In this document: positions 26,719 through 35,381 of the stretch, piece by piece | Layout: every line of letters starts with the position of its first letter | How positions within the stretch are numbered: position 1 is the first letter of the stretch | The notes under the pieces: model-generated | What the model was told of the DNA's origin: nothing | What the model saw: the letters and a program-made list of their open reading frames with translations, nothing else | The model's database searches: none | From: JACQAP01 sp035548375 | Lineage (GTDB): Bacteria; Pseudomonadota; Gammaproteobacteria; Burkholderiales; JACQAP01 | Assembly: GCA_035548375.1 (NCBI GenBank) | Contig: DASZTG010000021.1 | Coordinates: forward strand, 124,001 to 188,000 | Direction of reading: 5' to 3' | Length of the DNA stretch: 64,000 nucleotides | Made by a program: the position numbers and the translations under genes

Positions 26719-26863
26719 GACGCGGGATCTCCCTCGAATTCGATCAGCGCATTAAAGACGAGCGGCGCGACTGATTCAAACGATCTTTTTGCACGTTAGC
26801 CATGCGTTGCGGGAATGGCGATTCATCTGCCCGACGCCAATGGACGGCCGACGACGTCCCGCT

Positions 26864-26891
26864 TTGATTTTTTCTCGCGGAGTGCTATCTT
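26864..26891 (+). promoter_or_regulatory. Candidate sigma-70 promoter of fmdA
   Basis: TTGATT (26864-26869) and TATCTT (26886-26891) with a 16-base spacer, on the strand of fmdA and about 180 bases before its start. This would give a leader RNA of about 175 bases containing the hairpin at 26971. Confidence 0.5.
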
Positions 26892-26970
26892 CGCCATGCG
26901 TCGAGTGATCGGCGTCACAGCAGCTCAAGTTTCCTGCCGGCAAAGCCGCCTTCGGGAAACACGGCGAGGG

Positions 26971-27007
26971 AGCCCACCACAGTTTTCGAACTGTCGTGGG
27001 CTTTTTT
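26971..27007 (+). terminator. Terminator-like hairpin in the fmdA leader
   Basis: Arms AGCCCACCACAG (26971-26982) and CTGTCGTGGGCT (26991-27002) pair with one C-C mismatch around an 8-base loop, followed directly by a run of T. This is the form of an intrinsic terminator, yet it lies between the likely promoter and the ribosome site of fmdA, so it could attenuate that gene. A second stem (TTTCC / GGAAA enclosing GGC-AAA-GCC) lies just before it, at about 26929-26960. Confidence 0.6.
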
Positions 27008-27073
27008 GTTTCGTTTCCAGGGAGTCACACCGTCGCGCGTATCGCACCAACCACTTTTTCACAGGAGTCCGCC

Positions 27074-28300
27074 ATGCCCGAAACCGTCATCAGCGTCGAT
27101 TTGTCGAAGTCACCGCAGAACCAGCCCGATCCCGTCATCGTCAACCGCTGGCATCCCGACACGCCCCAGTTCGCCCACGTCAATCCAGGCGACGACTTCA
27201 TCGTGGAGACGTTCTCCTGGGACGGCGCGCAGATCGGCAACAACGACAGCGCCAACGACGTGCGCGACTGCAATCTGCTGCCATGCCATCACCTGTCCGG
27301 CGCGGTGGGCATCGACGGTGCCGAGCCCGGCGACTTGCTAGTGGTGGACATCCTCGACATCGGCCCGTTCGACAAACAACGCTGGGGTTACACCGGCATT
27401 TTCCCGACCGACAACGGCGCCAGCTTCCTGACCGACCTGTTCCCGGAACCGCGCAAGGCGGTATGGGACTTCAAGGGCATCTACGCGACGTCGCGCCATG
27501 TGCCCAACGTGCGCTTTGCCGGCATCACGCATCCGGGCATCCTCGGCTGCGTGCCCTCGGCCGAGCTGCTGAAGAAATGGAACGACCGCGAAAGAAAGCT
27601 CATCGCGACCGATCCAAACCGTGTACCTCCGCTCGCGCTGCCGCCCGATCCGACCGGCGTTATTCTGGGAGGCCTGAAAGGCGACGCCCTGAAGAAGGCA
27701 GCCATGGAAGGCGCGCGCACCATTCCGCCGCGCGAGCACGGCGGCAATTGCGACATCAAGAACCTCTCGCGCGGCAGCCGCGTATACCTGCCCGTGTACG
27801 TCAAAGGCGGCGGACTGGTCACCGGCGATTTCCATTTTTCGCAGGGCGACGGGGAAATCACGTTCTGCGGCGCCATCGAGATGGCGGGCTGGATCCACCT
27901 CGGCGTCGACCTCATCAAGGGCGGTTGCAGCAAGTACAACATCACGCAGGCGATGTTCGAGACCAGCCCGGTGGATCCGCGCTACGGCGAGTTCCTCGTA
28001 TTCGAAGGCATATCGGTGGAGGACGACGGCACGCAGCGCTACAACGACACCACGCTCGCCTACCGCCGTGCGTGCATCCACGCCATCAATTACCTCAAGA
28101 ATTTCGGCTTCACCGGCGAGCAGGCGTACACGATCCTGAGCACAGCGCCGGTCGAGGGGCGCGTCAGCGGTGTCGTCGATATCCCGAATGCCTGCGTGTC
28201 GCTCTACATCCCGACCGCGATATTCGATTTCGACATCCGTCCGAATTCCAAGGGTCCGTCGAAACAAGTCGGCAAGGGCGACCTCGCGCGCGCCGCGTGA
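27074..28300 (+). CDS. fmdA: Formamidase (acetamidase/formamidase family)
   Basis: 408 residues from the ATG at 27074, with AGGAG 6 bases upstream. The protein matches the FmdA/AmdA fold family along its length: RWHPDTPQFAHVNPGD near the start, HHLSGAVGIDGAEPGDLLVV, HGGNCDIKNLSRGSRVYLPV and FHFSQGDGEI. It hydrolyses formamide to formate and ammonia in the cytoplasm, serving nitrogen supply. fmdB follows 38 bases later, the usual arrangement. The leader carries a terminator-like hairpin, suggesting regulation by attenuation. Confidence 0.95.
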   Translation: MPETVISVDLSKSPQNQPDPVIVNRWHPDTPQFAHVNPGDDFIVETFSWDGAQIGNNDSANDVRDCNLLPCHHLSGAVGIDGAEPGDLLVVDILDIGPFDKQRWGYTGIFPTDNGASFLTDLFPEPRKAVWDFKGIYATSRHVPNVRFAGITHPGILGCVPSAELLKKWNDRERKLIATDPNRVPPLALPPDPTGVILGGLKGDALKKAAMEGARTIPPREHGGNCDIKNLSRGSRVYLPVYVKGGGLVTGDFHFSQGDGEITFCGAIEMAGWIHLGVDLIKGGCSKYNITQAMFETSPVDPRYGEFLVFEGISVEDDGTQRYNDTTLAYRRACIHAINYLKNFGFTGEQAYTILSTAPVEGRVSGVVDIPNACVSLYIPTAIFDFDIRPNSKGPSKQVGKGDLARAA

Positions 28301-28338
28301 TCGACCAGATATCCATCATTGGAGCGAAGGAGAACACG

Positions 28339-28647
28339 ATGCCGCTTTACGACTACCACTGCGATACCTGCGGGCCGTTCCGCCAATTCCGTTCGATCAG
28401 CAACCGGTTCGTCCCGGCCGACTGCGCAGCATGCGGGGCGAAAATCGAAAGGGTCCTGACGGCCCCGCAATTGAACGTGATGTCGAGCAACAACCGGATC
28501 GCGGAAACGCGCAACGAGAAAAGCGCACACGAGCCGGGCGTGGTCAATGTGATGAAGCCCGCCGACGAAAAAAGACCGAAGGCGCCGAAGCCTTTGCGCG
28601 GTCACGGCCACGCGCACGCGCATCGGCCGTGGATGCTGGGGCACTGA
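28339..28647 (+). CDS. fmdB: FmdB-family zinc-ribbon regulatory protein
   Basis: 102 residues; AAGGAG lies 6 bases before the ATG. It begins MPLYDYHCDTCGPFRQF, the FmdB signature, with two CxxC knuckles (CDTC and CAAC) that bind zinc. The C-terminal half is basic and ends in a His-rich HGHAHAH segment. FmdB was described as a putative regulator of formamidase; its position behind fmdA fits. Confidence 0.93.
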   Translation: MPLYDYHCDTCGPFRQFRSISNRFVPADCAACGAKIERVLTAPQLNVMSSNNRIAETRNEKSAHEPGVVNVMKPADEKRPKAPKPLRGHGHAHAHRPWMLGH

Positions 28648-28653
28648 CAGGCA

Positions 28654-28696
28654 GGGAGTCCGGGAATGCCGCGACCGACGGACTTCCTGGACTCCC
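28654..28696. terminator. Hairpin after fmdB
   Basis: Arms GGGAGTCCGGGAA and TTCCTGGACTCCC (13 bases each, one mismatch) around a 17-base loop, just after the fmdB stop. There is no following T-run, so it is either a Rho-type or processing hairpin or a small palindromic repeat. Confidence 0.5.
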
Positions 28697-28803
28697 GGCT
28701 CATTGACTGGAGCTGGTTCGGGCCCATGCCGATCGAATGTAAGATGCCGTAACTCAGGATTCGTGCGAATTGCCGGTCACGCGTCCTCAATGCAAGGGGG
28801 GCG

Positions 28804-29442
28804 ATGGCCATGCCGCACCTGATCCTGCTCGGCGATTCGATATTCGACAACGTGTCCTATACCGCAGGCGGCCCCGATGTGACCGCGCAAGTTCGCCGAC
28901 TGCTGCCGTCCGACTGGGGACTGAGCCTGCTGGCGGTCGATGGCAATTTCACCTCAGACGTGGAAAACCAGCTGGCGGGCCTGCCGGCGGATGCCACGCA
29001 TCTCGTCATCAGCATCGGCGGCAACGACATCTTGATGCATGCCGGCGTGCTCGATCTGCTTGCGTCGACAACCGCCCATGCGGTCGGCATCCTTGCAGGG
29101 GAGAAGGAAAAATTCGAAAACGCATACCGCGCCGCGATCGGGCATTGCCTGCGGCTCGAGCTTCCGCTCACCGTCTGCACGGTCTACAACGGTTCCTTTC
29201 CGGAGCAAGGCTACCAGCGCATCCTCTCGACGGCGCTGGCAATATTCAATGACGTAATCCTGCGCGTGGCGATCGAGCACGGCTTGCCTGTCATTGACTT
29301 GCGTTCGATATGCCGTAACCCGGAGGACTACGCCAATCCCATCGAACCGTCTTCAATCGGCGGAGACAAAATCGCGCATGCGATCGTCGGGGTCGTCACC
29401 GGCTCCGGAATTGGAAAGTCGGCATCGATCTATCGCCAGTAG
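28804..29442 (+). CDS. SGNH/GDSL-type hydrolase
   Basis: 212 residues. GDS at 10-12 gives the Ser nucleophile (block I), and the GGND block is near 73. The usual C-terminal D-x-x-H is replaced by EPSSIGGDKIA, which is found in a cytoplasmic subgroup of SGNH hydrolases; whether that subgroup is catalytic is unclear. No signal peptide. A purine-rich GGGGGG site precedes the ATG, and a second ATG at 28810 is possible. Likely an esterase of unknown substrate. Confidence 0.82.
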   Translation: MAMPHLILLGDSIFDNVSYTAGGPDVTAQVRRLLPSDWGLSLLAVDGNFTSDVENQLAGLPADATHLVISIGGNDILMHAGVLDLLASTTAHAVGILAGEKEKFENAYRAAIGHCLRLELPLTVCTVYNGSFPEQGYQRILSTALAIFNDVILRVAIEHGLPVIDLRSICRNPEDYANPIEPSSIGGDKIAHAIVGVVTGSGIGKSASIYRQ

Positions 29443-29477
29443 CTTCCGCACAACCCGATCCTCGCGCCGACGAATTG

Positions 29478-30359
29478 TCAGATTGCAACAGGCGGTACCT
29501 GCCGCATGCCCACCAGGTGATTGATGACCAGCGCGCCGATGACGATGCCGCCCCCGAGCAGGGCGGCGTCGCCGGGGCGCTCGCCTACGAACATCCACGT
29601 CGACACCACGCCGAAGATGATCTCGAGGATGGAGATCAGCGCGACTTCCGCCGACGACAGGTGCGGCACCGCAAGCATGTAGAGCAGCAGGCCGACGCCA
29701 AGCTGTACCGCGCCCATCGTCGCCAGCAGGCCGAGGTCGGCCGGTGAGACGGCCAGCGGAAGCGCGAACGGCAGGGTCGTCGCCATCGAGAAAATGCCGG
29801 CCAGCAGGATGGAGGGAATGAAATCCAGCGTGGCCCGGTGCTTTCTCAGCAGCACCACGTTGAAGGCGAAGGCGATGGGGATGCACAGTGCGATCAGGTT
29901 GCCGGTTCCGCCGCCGCTGGAGATGGACTCATAGAACATCAGCACGACGCCGGCGAATGCCGCGGCCATTGCGAACCAGGTACGCGACGCGACGGGTTCC
30001 CCCAGGAAAATCCGACCCGTCAGCGCGGCGGCGAAAGGCGAGATGCTGCCCAGTACCAGCGTGTTGGCGATCGTGGTGCGCGAAATCGCCAGGATGAAAC
30101 ACAGGAACATCAAGGCGAACATCGCGCCGGAGATCACGCCCGGCCAACCCATGGCGCGAATGCGCTCGAACAGGCGCCCGCGGTGCTGGAGCGCGAGCAC
30201 GACCAGCAGGAATACCGTCAGGAACAGCGAGCGCCAGAACGTGATTTTCCAACCGTCGTGGACCTCCATGTTCCGCACCAGCACGCCTGCGCTGGCCCAG
30301 CACATGCACGCACCCACGAGGAGGACGACGCCTTTGCGGTGTTGCGCGGATGCTGTCAT
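29478..30359 (-). CDS. EamA/DMT-family transporter
   Basis: 293 residues, ten membrane helices in two repeated halves. Typical DMT pieces are CMCWASAGVLVRNME in helix 1, FWRSLFL after it, and LSSAEVALISILEIIFGVVSTWM in helices 9-10. Exporter of an unknown metabolite. It converges on the SGNH gene and is first in the sense of a minus-strand row, although the inverted-repeat element on its right separates it from the Ldh-type gene. Confidence 0.88.
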   Translation of the reverse strand: MTASAQHRKGVVLLVGACMCWASAGVLVRNMEVHDGWKITFWRSLFLTVFLLVVLALQHRGRLFERIRAMGWPGVISGAMFALMFLCFILAISRTTIANTLVLGSISPFAAALTGRIFLGEPVASRTWFAMAAAFAGVVLMFYESISSGGGTGNLIALCIPIAFAFNVVLLRKHRATLDFIPSILLAGIFSMATTLPFALPLAVSPADLGLLATMGAVQLGVGLLLYMLAVPHLSSAEVALISILEIIFGVVSTWMFVGERPGDAALLGGGIVIGALVINHLVGMRQVPPVAI

Positions 30360-30380
30360 CGACTAGAGCTCTCGATCATA

Positions 30381-30568
30381 AATCTCATCACGAAGACACG
30401 AAGGGCACGAAGAAATGCAAATGCGACAATGTTGAAAATTGTTTTCATTCCAGGTGAGCAATCGGACATCGCAACGTCTTGAGTAGACCTACGGTGATTT
30501 CGTGCGAGTTCTTTTTTTTGACCTTCTTCGTGTTTCTTTGTGTCCTTCGTGTCTTTGTGATGAGAATT
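30381..30568. repeat. Inverted-repeat element A, ACGAAG-type units, 188 bp
   Basis: The left arm (30381-30417) carries CATCACGAAGACACGAAGG, and the right arm (30520-30568) is its inverted counterpart with a few changes. Each arm is a tandem of 8-9 base units (CACGAAGA/G). The interior has no gene. The right end overlaps the stop codon of the Ldh-family gene by two bases. Confidence 0.85.
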
Positions 30569-31622
30569 AGATGGCTGTGGGTATTGCGACGCCGAGTTTT
30601 TCGCTCCACGGCTGCAGCGCTGGCAGGATGCCGGGATACAGTTCCACGCCGTCTTTCAATTGCTTCTCGCGTCGGCGCAATCCGGATTCGCCGGGCAGGC
30701 GTACGCGATCGAAGCCCGGGCGCGGCGGGGTGTTGCGGCATGCGTTCGCGATCCATTCGGTCTGGCGCACGAAGTCGTCCTCGCCGCCGAACAGCCGCGG
30801 ATCGAACACCTGGACGTAGACGTTCGCGGCCCAGCCTTCATTCGGATCTGCGCGCCCGTGACCGGACAGGCCCTGCGTCAATGCTTCGACCAGCAGGCCG
30901 AGCGAGTAACCCTTGTGGCCGTGGTCGAGTCCGCCGATCGGCAGCAGTCCGCCCTTGGGCTCATTGAACACGACGGCGGGATCGTCGGACGGATTGCCGT
31001 GGCCGTCGAGCACCCACTGGCCCGGCAGCTTGCGCTTCTCGCGATTCAGGCGGCCGGTGAGGCCGTGCGTCGTGATCGACATGGACACGTCGATGATGAC
31101 CGGGTCGCCCTTCGTCGGCCACGCCGCGGCGATCGGATTCGGCGTGTGCGTGCCGGTGCCCTTGCCGCCGTGGGGTACCACGCCGCCGACTTCCGGACCG
31201 GACGAGATCAGCATCACCATCATGCCCTGGTCCGTGACTTTCTTGAGGTAGGCCGCGAGGCAGGCGATGTGATGGCTGCGACGGATCGTCACCGTGCAGG
31301 TGCCAAGTGTCTTTGCGCGTTCCAGCGCGAGGTCGATCGCCGTTGCGGTCAGCCACACGCCGGGAAGACGCATCCCGTCCCAGGTCACCGCCGCGGGAAA
31401 ATCCGCGATCACGCGCGGACTGCCCGACTTCGCCATGCCGCCTTTTTCGAGGTCGTTCAGATAGGGCGCCAGCAACTGCAGGCCATGTGTCGTGTGGCCG
31501 AGCAGGTCGCCCTCCACGAGAACCTCCGCGACGACTTTGGATTTGTCATGATCGAGCCCGGCCTTGTCGAGCAGGGCCGTCGCGTAGGTGATCAGTTCGG
31601 ATGATTTGTATTTATCGGACAT
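30567..31622 (-). CDS. Ldh-family (malate/L-lactate/ureidoglycolate type) dehydrogenase
   Basis: 351 residues of the type 2 malate/L-lactate dehydrogenase superfamily. Landmarks are GDLLGHTTHGLQLL near 40 with the family His, the SHHIACLAAYLKKV block with the catalytic His, and LPIGGLDHGHKGYSLGLLVEALTQGLSG near 245, which binds NAD(P). It oxidises a 2-hydroxy acid to the 2-oxo acid. Inverted-repeat elements lie on both sides of the gene. It sits before a zinc alcohol dehydrogenase and an SDR, all on the minus strand. Confidence 0.9.
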   Translation of the reverse strand: MSDKYKSSELITYATALLDKAGLDHDKSKVVAEVLVEGDLLGHTTHGLQLLAPYLNDLEKGGMAKSGSPRVIADFPAAVTWDGMRLPGVWLTATAIDLALERAKTLGTCTVTIRRSHHIACLAAYLKKVTDQGMMVMLISSGPEVGGVVPHGGKGTGTHTPNPIAAAWPTKGDPVIIDVSMSITTHGLTGRLNREKRKLPGQWVLDGHGNPSDDPAVVFNEPKGGLLPIGGLDHGHKGYSLGLLVEALTQGLSGHGRADPNEGWAANVYVQVFDPRLFGGEDDFVRQTEWIANACRNTPPRPGFDRVRLPGESGLRRREKQLKDGVELYPGILPALQPWSEKLGVAIPTAI

Positions 31623-31630
31623 AGGTCAAA

Positions 31631-31817
31631 ACCCAACGCAGAGACGCAGAGGAAAAAGAGTTCGCAGAGGAAACGGAATGAACTAGAGGGGTATGGATTA
31701 TGACCTGGATATCATCGCGCCTTCCCTCTTGAACATCGTCGAGCGTTCTGACTGGATCCTCCAACTGCTATTACTCTGTGTTCCTCCGTTATTCTCTGCG
31801 CCTCTGCGTTGGGTGTA
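31631..31817. repeat. Inverted-repeat element B, CGCAGAGG-type units, 187 bp
   Basis: The left arm starts ACCCAACGCAGAGACGCAGAG (trimmed to its first unit set) at 31631 and the right arm ends CTCTGCGTTGGGTG at about 31816. Arms are 25-45 bases, imperfect, made of 8-9 base units. No open frame or shared core inside. Confidence 0.85.
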
Positions 31818-31835
31818 ATCAGTAGGCAGCAATCC

Positions 31836-32960
31836 TTAGATCATGATGATCTGCCGCACCGTATGGCCGGAGGCGAGGCGATCGAAGCCGACGTTGATGT
31901 CTTCGAGCTTGATGTGGTCGCTCATGAGCTTGTTCACCGGCAGCATGCCGCGGCGATACAGGTCGATGTAGCGCGGGATATCGCGCGACGCGACGCAGGA
32001 GCCGACGTAGCTGCCCTTGATGGTGCGTTCCTCCGCGACCATGTTCACGTGCTGCAGCGGCCAGCGGTGGTCGGGGTGGGGCAGGCCGGCGGAAACCGTT
32101 GTGCCGCCGCGGCGCGTGATGCGATAGGCGAGTTCCATGGCCTGTACGGAGCCGGCCATTTCCAGCGCGAAGTGCACGCCGCCGCCGGTCAGGTCCTTCA
32201 CCTTCTGGATCGCGTCGGGATCCTTCGCATTCACGGTGTCGGTTGCGCCCAGGTCTTTCGCCAGCTTGAGCTTGTCGTCGTGCAAGTCGATGGCGACGAT
32301 TTGCTGCGCGCCGGCGACGATGGCGCCGAGCAATGAATTCAGTCCGACACCGCCAAGGCCAAGCACGGCGACTTTGGCACCGGGAAATACCTGCGCGGTG
32401 TTGAACACCGCACCGACGCCGGTGAGCACCGCGCAGCCGAACAGCGCGGCCTCGTCGAACGGCAGCGACTTGTCGATCCTGACCAGCGAGCCGCGATTGA
32501 CCACGCAGTATTCCGCGAACGCGGAGACGCCGACATGGTGATAGACCTGCGCGCCGTTCTGGCTCAGGCGCATGCCGCCGTTGAGCAGCTTGCCCGCGCC
32601 GTTGGCCTGCTGGCCGGGCTCGCAGCGGCCAGGATGGCCTTCGACGCAGGGCGCGCACTGGCCGCAACTCGGCGCGAATACCAGCGCAACATGGTCGCCG
32701 ACCTTGAGGTCGTTGATGCCGGCACCGATTTCCTCGACGATGCCGGACGCTTCATGCCCGAGCACCATCGGCATCTGGCGCGGGCGATCTCCATTGACCG
32801 TGGACAGGTCGGAATGGCACAGGCTCGCCGCCTTGACCTTGACCAGCACTTCGCGCTGGCCGGGCTTGTCGAGCTCGACTTCCTCTATGACCATGGGCTT
32901 GCTGTCCGCGTACGGCTGCGGCAGGTTCATCTGGCGAATGACTGCGGCTTTGATTTTCAT
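31836..32960 (-). CDS. Zinc-dependent alcohol dehydrogenase
   Basis: 374 residues, medium-chain dehydrogenase family. Catalytic-zinc ligands are in SLCHSD and GHEASG; the structural zinc site CGQCAPCVEGHPGRC has all four cysteines. The nucleotide fold GLGGVGLNSLLGA is near 205. This subgroup (class III-like, with the lobe structural zinc) oxidises primary alcohols or their thiol adducts with NAD. It is flanked by inverted-repeat elements on both sides. Confidence 0.92.
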   Translation of the reverse strand: MKIKAAVIRQMNLPQPYADSKPMVIEEVELDKPGQREVLVKVKAASLCHSDLSTVNGDRPRQMPMVLGHEASGIVEEIGAGINDLKVGDHVALVFAPSCGQCAPCVEGHPGRCEPGQQANGAGKLLNGGMRLSQNGAQVYHHVGVSAFAEYCVVNRGSLVRIDKSLPFDEAALFGCAVLTGVGAVFNTAQVFPGAKVAVLGLGGVGLNSLLGAIVAGAQQIVAIDLHDDKLKLAKDLGATDTVNAKDPDAIQKVKDLTGGGVHFALEMAGSVQAMELAYRITRRGGTTVSAGLPHPDHRWPLQHVNMVAEERTIKGSYVGSCVASRDIPRYIDLYRRGMLPVNKLMSDHIKLEDINVGFDRLASGHTVRQIIMI

Positions 32961-32980
32961 TGCTGCTCCACGTCTGAATC

Positions 32981-33139
32981 GGAACCACGGAGAACACGGA
33001 GTAAACGGAGAGAAAAGAGATGGGGAAAGAATGGTGTGGCGCGCTCTTCAAAATCGATCGCCTGCACGGATCGATTCCTGTGCAACAACTCCTTCCGCTT
33101 TATGTTTTCTCCGTGCCCTCCGTGATCTCCGTGGTTCCG
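32981..33139. repeat. Inverted-repeat element C, CACGGAG-type units, 159 bp
   Basis: The left arm begins GGAACCACGGAGAACACGG (32981) and the right arm ends ATCTCCGTGGTTCC (33138), arms of about 35 bases with units CACGGAGA/G. Inside is a smaller palindrome (AATCGATCG ... CGATC). No gene. Confidence 0.85.
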
Positions 33140-33155
33140 GATTGGAATTTTCGTC

Positions 33156-33905
33156 TTAGTAAGTCGCGCGACCGCCGGAGAGGTCGAACGTCGAAGCGGT
33201 CGTGAACGAGCAATCCTCGGTGCAAGCCCAGCACACGGTTGCCGCGATTTCCTCGACCAGGCCGAATCGGCCCATCGGGATTTTCGAGAGCATGTAGTCG
33301 ATGTGGCTTTGCGCGACCTGGTCGAAGATCGGCGTCTTCACCGCGGCTGGTGTCACGCAATTCACGGTGATGTTGTTCTTCGCGAGTTCCTTGCCGAGCG
33401 ACTTGGTCAGGCCGATCACGGCGGCCTTCGAGGAGCTGTACGCCGATGCGTTCGGATTGCCTTCCTTGCCGGCGACCGAGGCGATGTTGACGATGCGCCC
33501 GTAATTGTTCTTGACCATGTGCGGCACGACGGTGCGGCAGGTGTAGAACGTGCCGTGCAGGTTGATGTCGTGCACGCGTATCCATTCGTCCACCGGGTAG
33601 TCGGCGACGGTCGCGTTCTTGCCGGCGACTCCCGCGGAATTCACCAGCGCGTCGACCTTGCCGAATGCGGCCACCGTGGATTTGAACGCGGCCTCGACCT
33701 GGTCGATCTTGCTGACATCGACCTTCGCCGTATGCACCTTGCCGGCGCCGAGTGATTTGGCCGCCTCCGCCATGCTCTGCTCGTTGAAGTCCCAGATGGC
33801 GACGTTCGCGCCGGATTGTGCGAGGCGCTTCGAGATGGCCAGTCCGATGCCGGACGCGCCGCCGGTGACGATGGCGCTGCGGCCCTTCATGTCGAGTTGG
33901 TTCAT
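33156..33905 (-). CDS. SDR-family oxidoreductase
   Basis: 249 residues. TGGASGIG is at 14-21, the NSAG variant of NNAG near 89-92, and the catalytic S143, Y156 and K160 are in place. WDFN after the second strand favours NAD(H). The C-terminal segment SFTTASTFDLSGGRATY closely matches the end of the SDR at 14394, so the two are paralogues 19 kb apart. With the Ldh and ADH genes it could form an oxidation route for a hydroxylated compound. Confidence 0.92.
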   Translation of the reverse strand: MNQLDMKGRSAIVTGGASGIGLAISKRLAQSGANVAIWDFNEQSMAEAAKSLGAGKVHTAKVDVSKIDQVEAAFKSTVAAFGKVDALVNSAGVAGKNATVADYPVDEWIRVHDINLHGTFYTCRTVVPHMVKNNYGRIVNIASVAGKEGNPNASAYSSSKAAVIGLTKSLGKELAKNNITVNCVTPAAVKTPIFDQVAQSHIDYMLSKIPMGRFGLVEEIAATVCWACTEDCSFTTASTFDLSGGRATY

Positions 33906-34008
33906 TGCACTACTCCTTATTGTTTTGTTCGATCGCCTGCCGACGGGGGGTGCCGGGCGCGGAAGACCGCCATTTTAATTCAAAACGGATTTTTGACGAC
34001 CGAGGCGT

Positions 34009-34202
34009 ACACCCAACGCAAAGGCGCAAAGGACGCGAAGAACGCAAAGGAAATCAATGGAATTGAAGTGGCGGCAAGCCGATCTTGCCGCTGCGAAATT
34101 TGCCAATGTTGTGGGCTTCATTCGAAGCGATTCGTTTCCCCTCCTTGACTTCGCGTTTCTTTGCGAACTCTGCGTCCTTTGCGCCTTTGCGTTGAGGTGT
34201 AT
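34009..34202. repeat. Inverted-repeat element D, CGCAAAGG-type units, 194 bp
   Basis: The left arm (34009-34050) is ACACCCAACGCAAAGGCGCA and following units; the right arm (34151-34202) is its inverse ending GCCTTTGCGTTGAGGTGTA. Inside is a small hairpin GCGGCAAG ... CTTGCCGC. The element ends 3 bases before the stop codon of the flavoprotein gene. Confidence 0.9.
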
Positions 34203-34204
34203 CC

Positions 34205-35359
34205 CTAGACAGCCTGTCCAGCGGCGTAGCCGGAGGCCCAGGCCCACTGGAAGTTGTAACCGCCCAGGTGCCCGGTGACGTCCACGACCTCGCCGATGAA
34301 ATACAGCCCCGGTTGCTTGCGGGCTTCCATCGTTTTCGAAGACAGTTCGCGGGTGTCGACGCCGCCGAGCGTGACTTCGGCCTTCTTGTATCCAACCGTA
34401 CCGCTGGGCCGCACACGCCAGTCGTGCAGGCGCGCGGCGACTTCGCGCAGTCGTGTGGCGTCGATGCGCTTGACCGGCTGGTTTTCGAAATGCGCTTCCA
34501 CCCAGCGCTGGGCGAACCGCTGCGGCAGCAATTCACCGAGGACGTTGGCGAGCAGTTTTTCCGACGCCTGCATGCTCGCCAGAACTTCTCTTGCATCCCC
34601 ATCCGGCAGCAAGTCGATCGACAAATCGACGCCGGGACGCCAGTAGGAAGAAATCTGCAGGATGGCGGGCCCGGACAACCCGCGATGCATGACGAGAAGA
34701 TTTTCGCGGAAGCTCGCGCCGTTGCAACTGACGATTGCATCGATCGAGATTCCGGAGAGCTCGCCGAACCGCGCCAGGGTTTCCGGTGCAAATGTGAGGC
34801 CGACGAGCGCGGGTCGCAGTTCCGTGACCGCGAGGCCGAACTGCCCGGCGACGCGATAGCCGAAAGGGCTTGCGCCGATCTGCGGGATCGACAATCCGCC
34901 GCTTGCGATGACCAGCGACGCACATTCGAAAACCCCGCGATCGGAAATGACGTGGAAACCGTTTTGTTTCTCGATCGAGGCGATCGTCGCAGGCATGCAC
35001 CACTGCACGCCTGCACCGTCGCATTCGGCCCTCAGCATGTCGATGACCTGCTGCGCCGAATCGTCGCAGAACAACTGGCCCAGTTTCTTTTCATGCCAGG
35101 CGATGCCGTGCTTCTCCACGAGCGCGATGAAGTCGCGCGGCGTATACCGCGCCAGCGCGGAGCGACAGAAATCGGGATTCCCGGAAAGATAGTTCTCGGG
35201 TCGTGCGTCTATGTTCGTGAAATTGCAGCGGCCGCCACCGGAGATGCGGATTTTCTCGCCGAGCTTTGCCGCGTGATCGAGCAACACCACGCGACGGCCG
35301 CGCTTGCCGGCCTCGATCGCGCACATCATGCCGGCGGCCCCTGCGCCGACTATGAGCAC
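34205..35359 (-). CDS. BaiN/HI0933-like NAD(P)/FAD-dependent oxidoreductase
   Basis: 384 residues with a GTG start; no ATG exists in frame upstream, and the FAD motif begins at once (LIVGAGAAGMMCAIEAGKRG). Further family landmarks are KIRISGGGRCNFTN near 37, ASGGLSIPQIGASPFGYRVA, HRGLSGPAILQIS, and the C-terminal GLYFIGEVVDVTGHLGGYNF. HI0933-like flavoproteins include 7-dehydroxylation enzymes (BaiN) but most are uncharacterised. The start is 22 bases after the CoxG stop, so the two are likely co-transcribed. Confidence 0.9.
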   Translation of the reverse strand: MLIVGAGAAGMMCAIEAGKRGRRVVLLDHAAKLGEKIRISGGGRCNFTNIDARPENYLSGNPDFCRSALARYTPRDFIALVEKHGIAWHEKKLGQLFCDDSAQQVIDMLRAECDGAGVQWCMPATIASIEKQNGFHVISDRGVFECASLVIASGGLSIPQIGASPFGYRVAGQFGLAVTELRPALVGLTFAPETLARFGELSGISIDAIVSCNGASFRENLLVMHRGLSGPAILQISSYWRPGVDLSIDLLPDGDAREVLASMQASEKLLANVLGELLPQRFAQRWVEAHFENQPVKRIDATRLREVAARLHDWRVRPSGTVGYKKAEVTLGGVDTRELSSKTMEARKQPGLYFIGEVVDVTGHLGGYNFQWAWASGYAAGQAV

Positions 35360-35381
35360 GTCGGCGCGGACTGCGCCGCTC

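Noticed and set aside
26971..27007. Plain terminator of the MFS gene
   Set aside because: The MFS gene runs in the opposite direction and starts here, so the hairpin cannot end its transcript; it lies in the fmdA leader.
32981..33139. Insertion sequence remnants as source of the inverted repeats
   Set aside because: No transposase fragment in any element, no clear target-site duplication, and interiors unrelated to each other.
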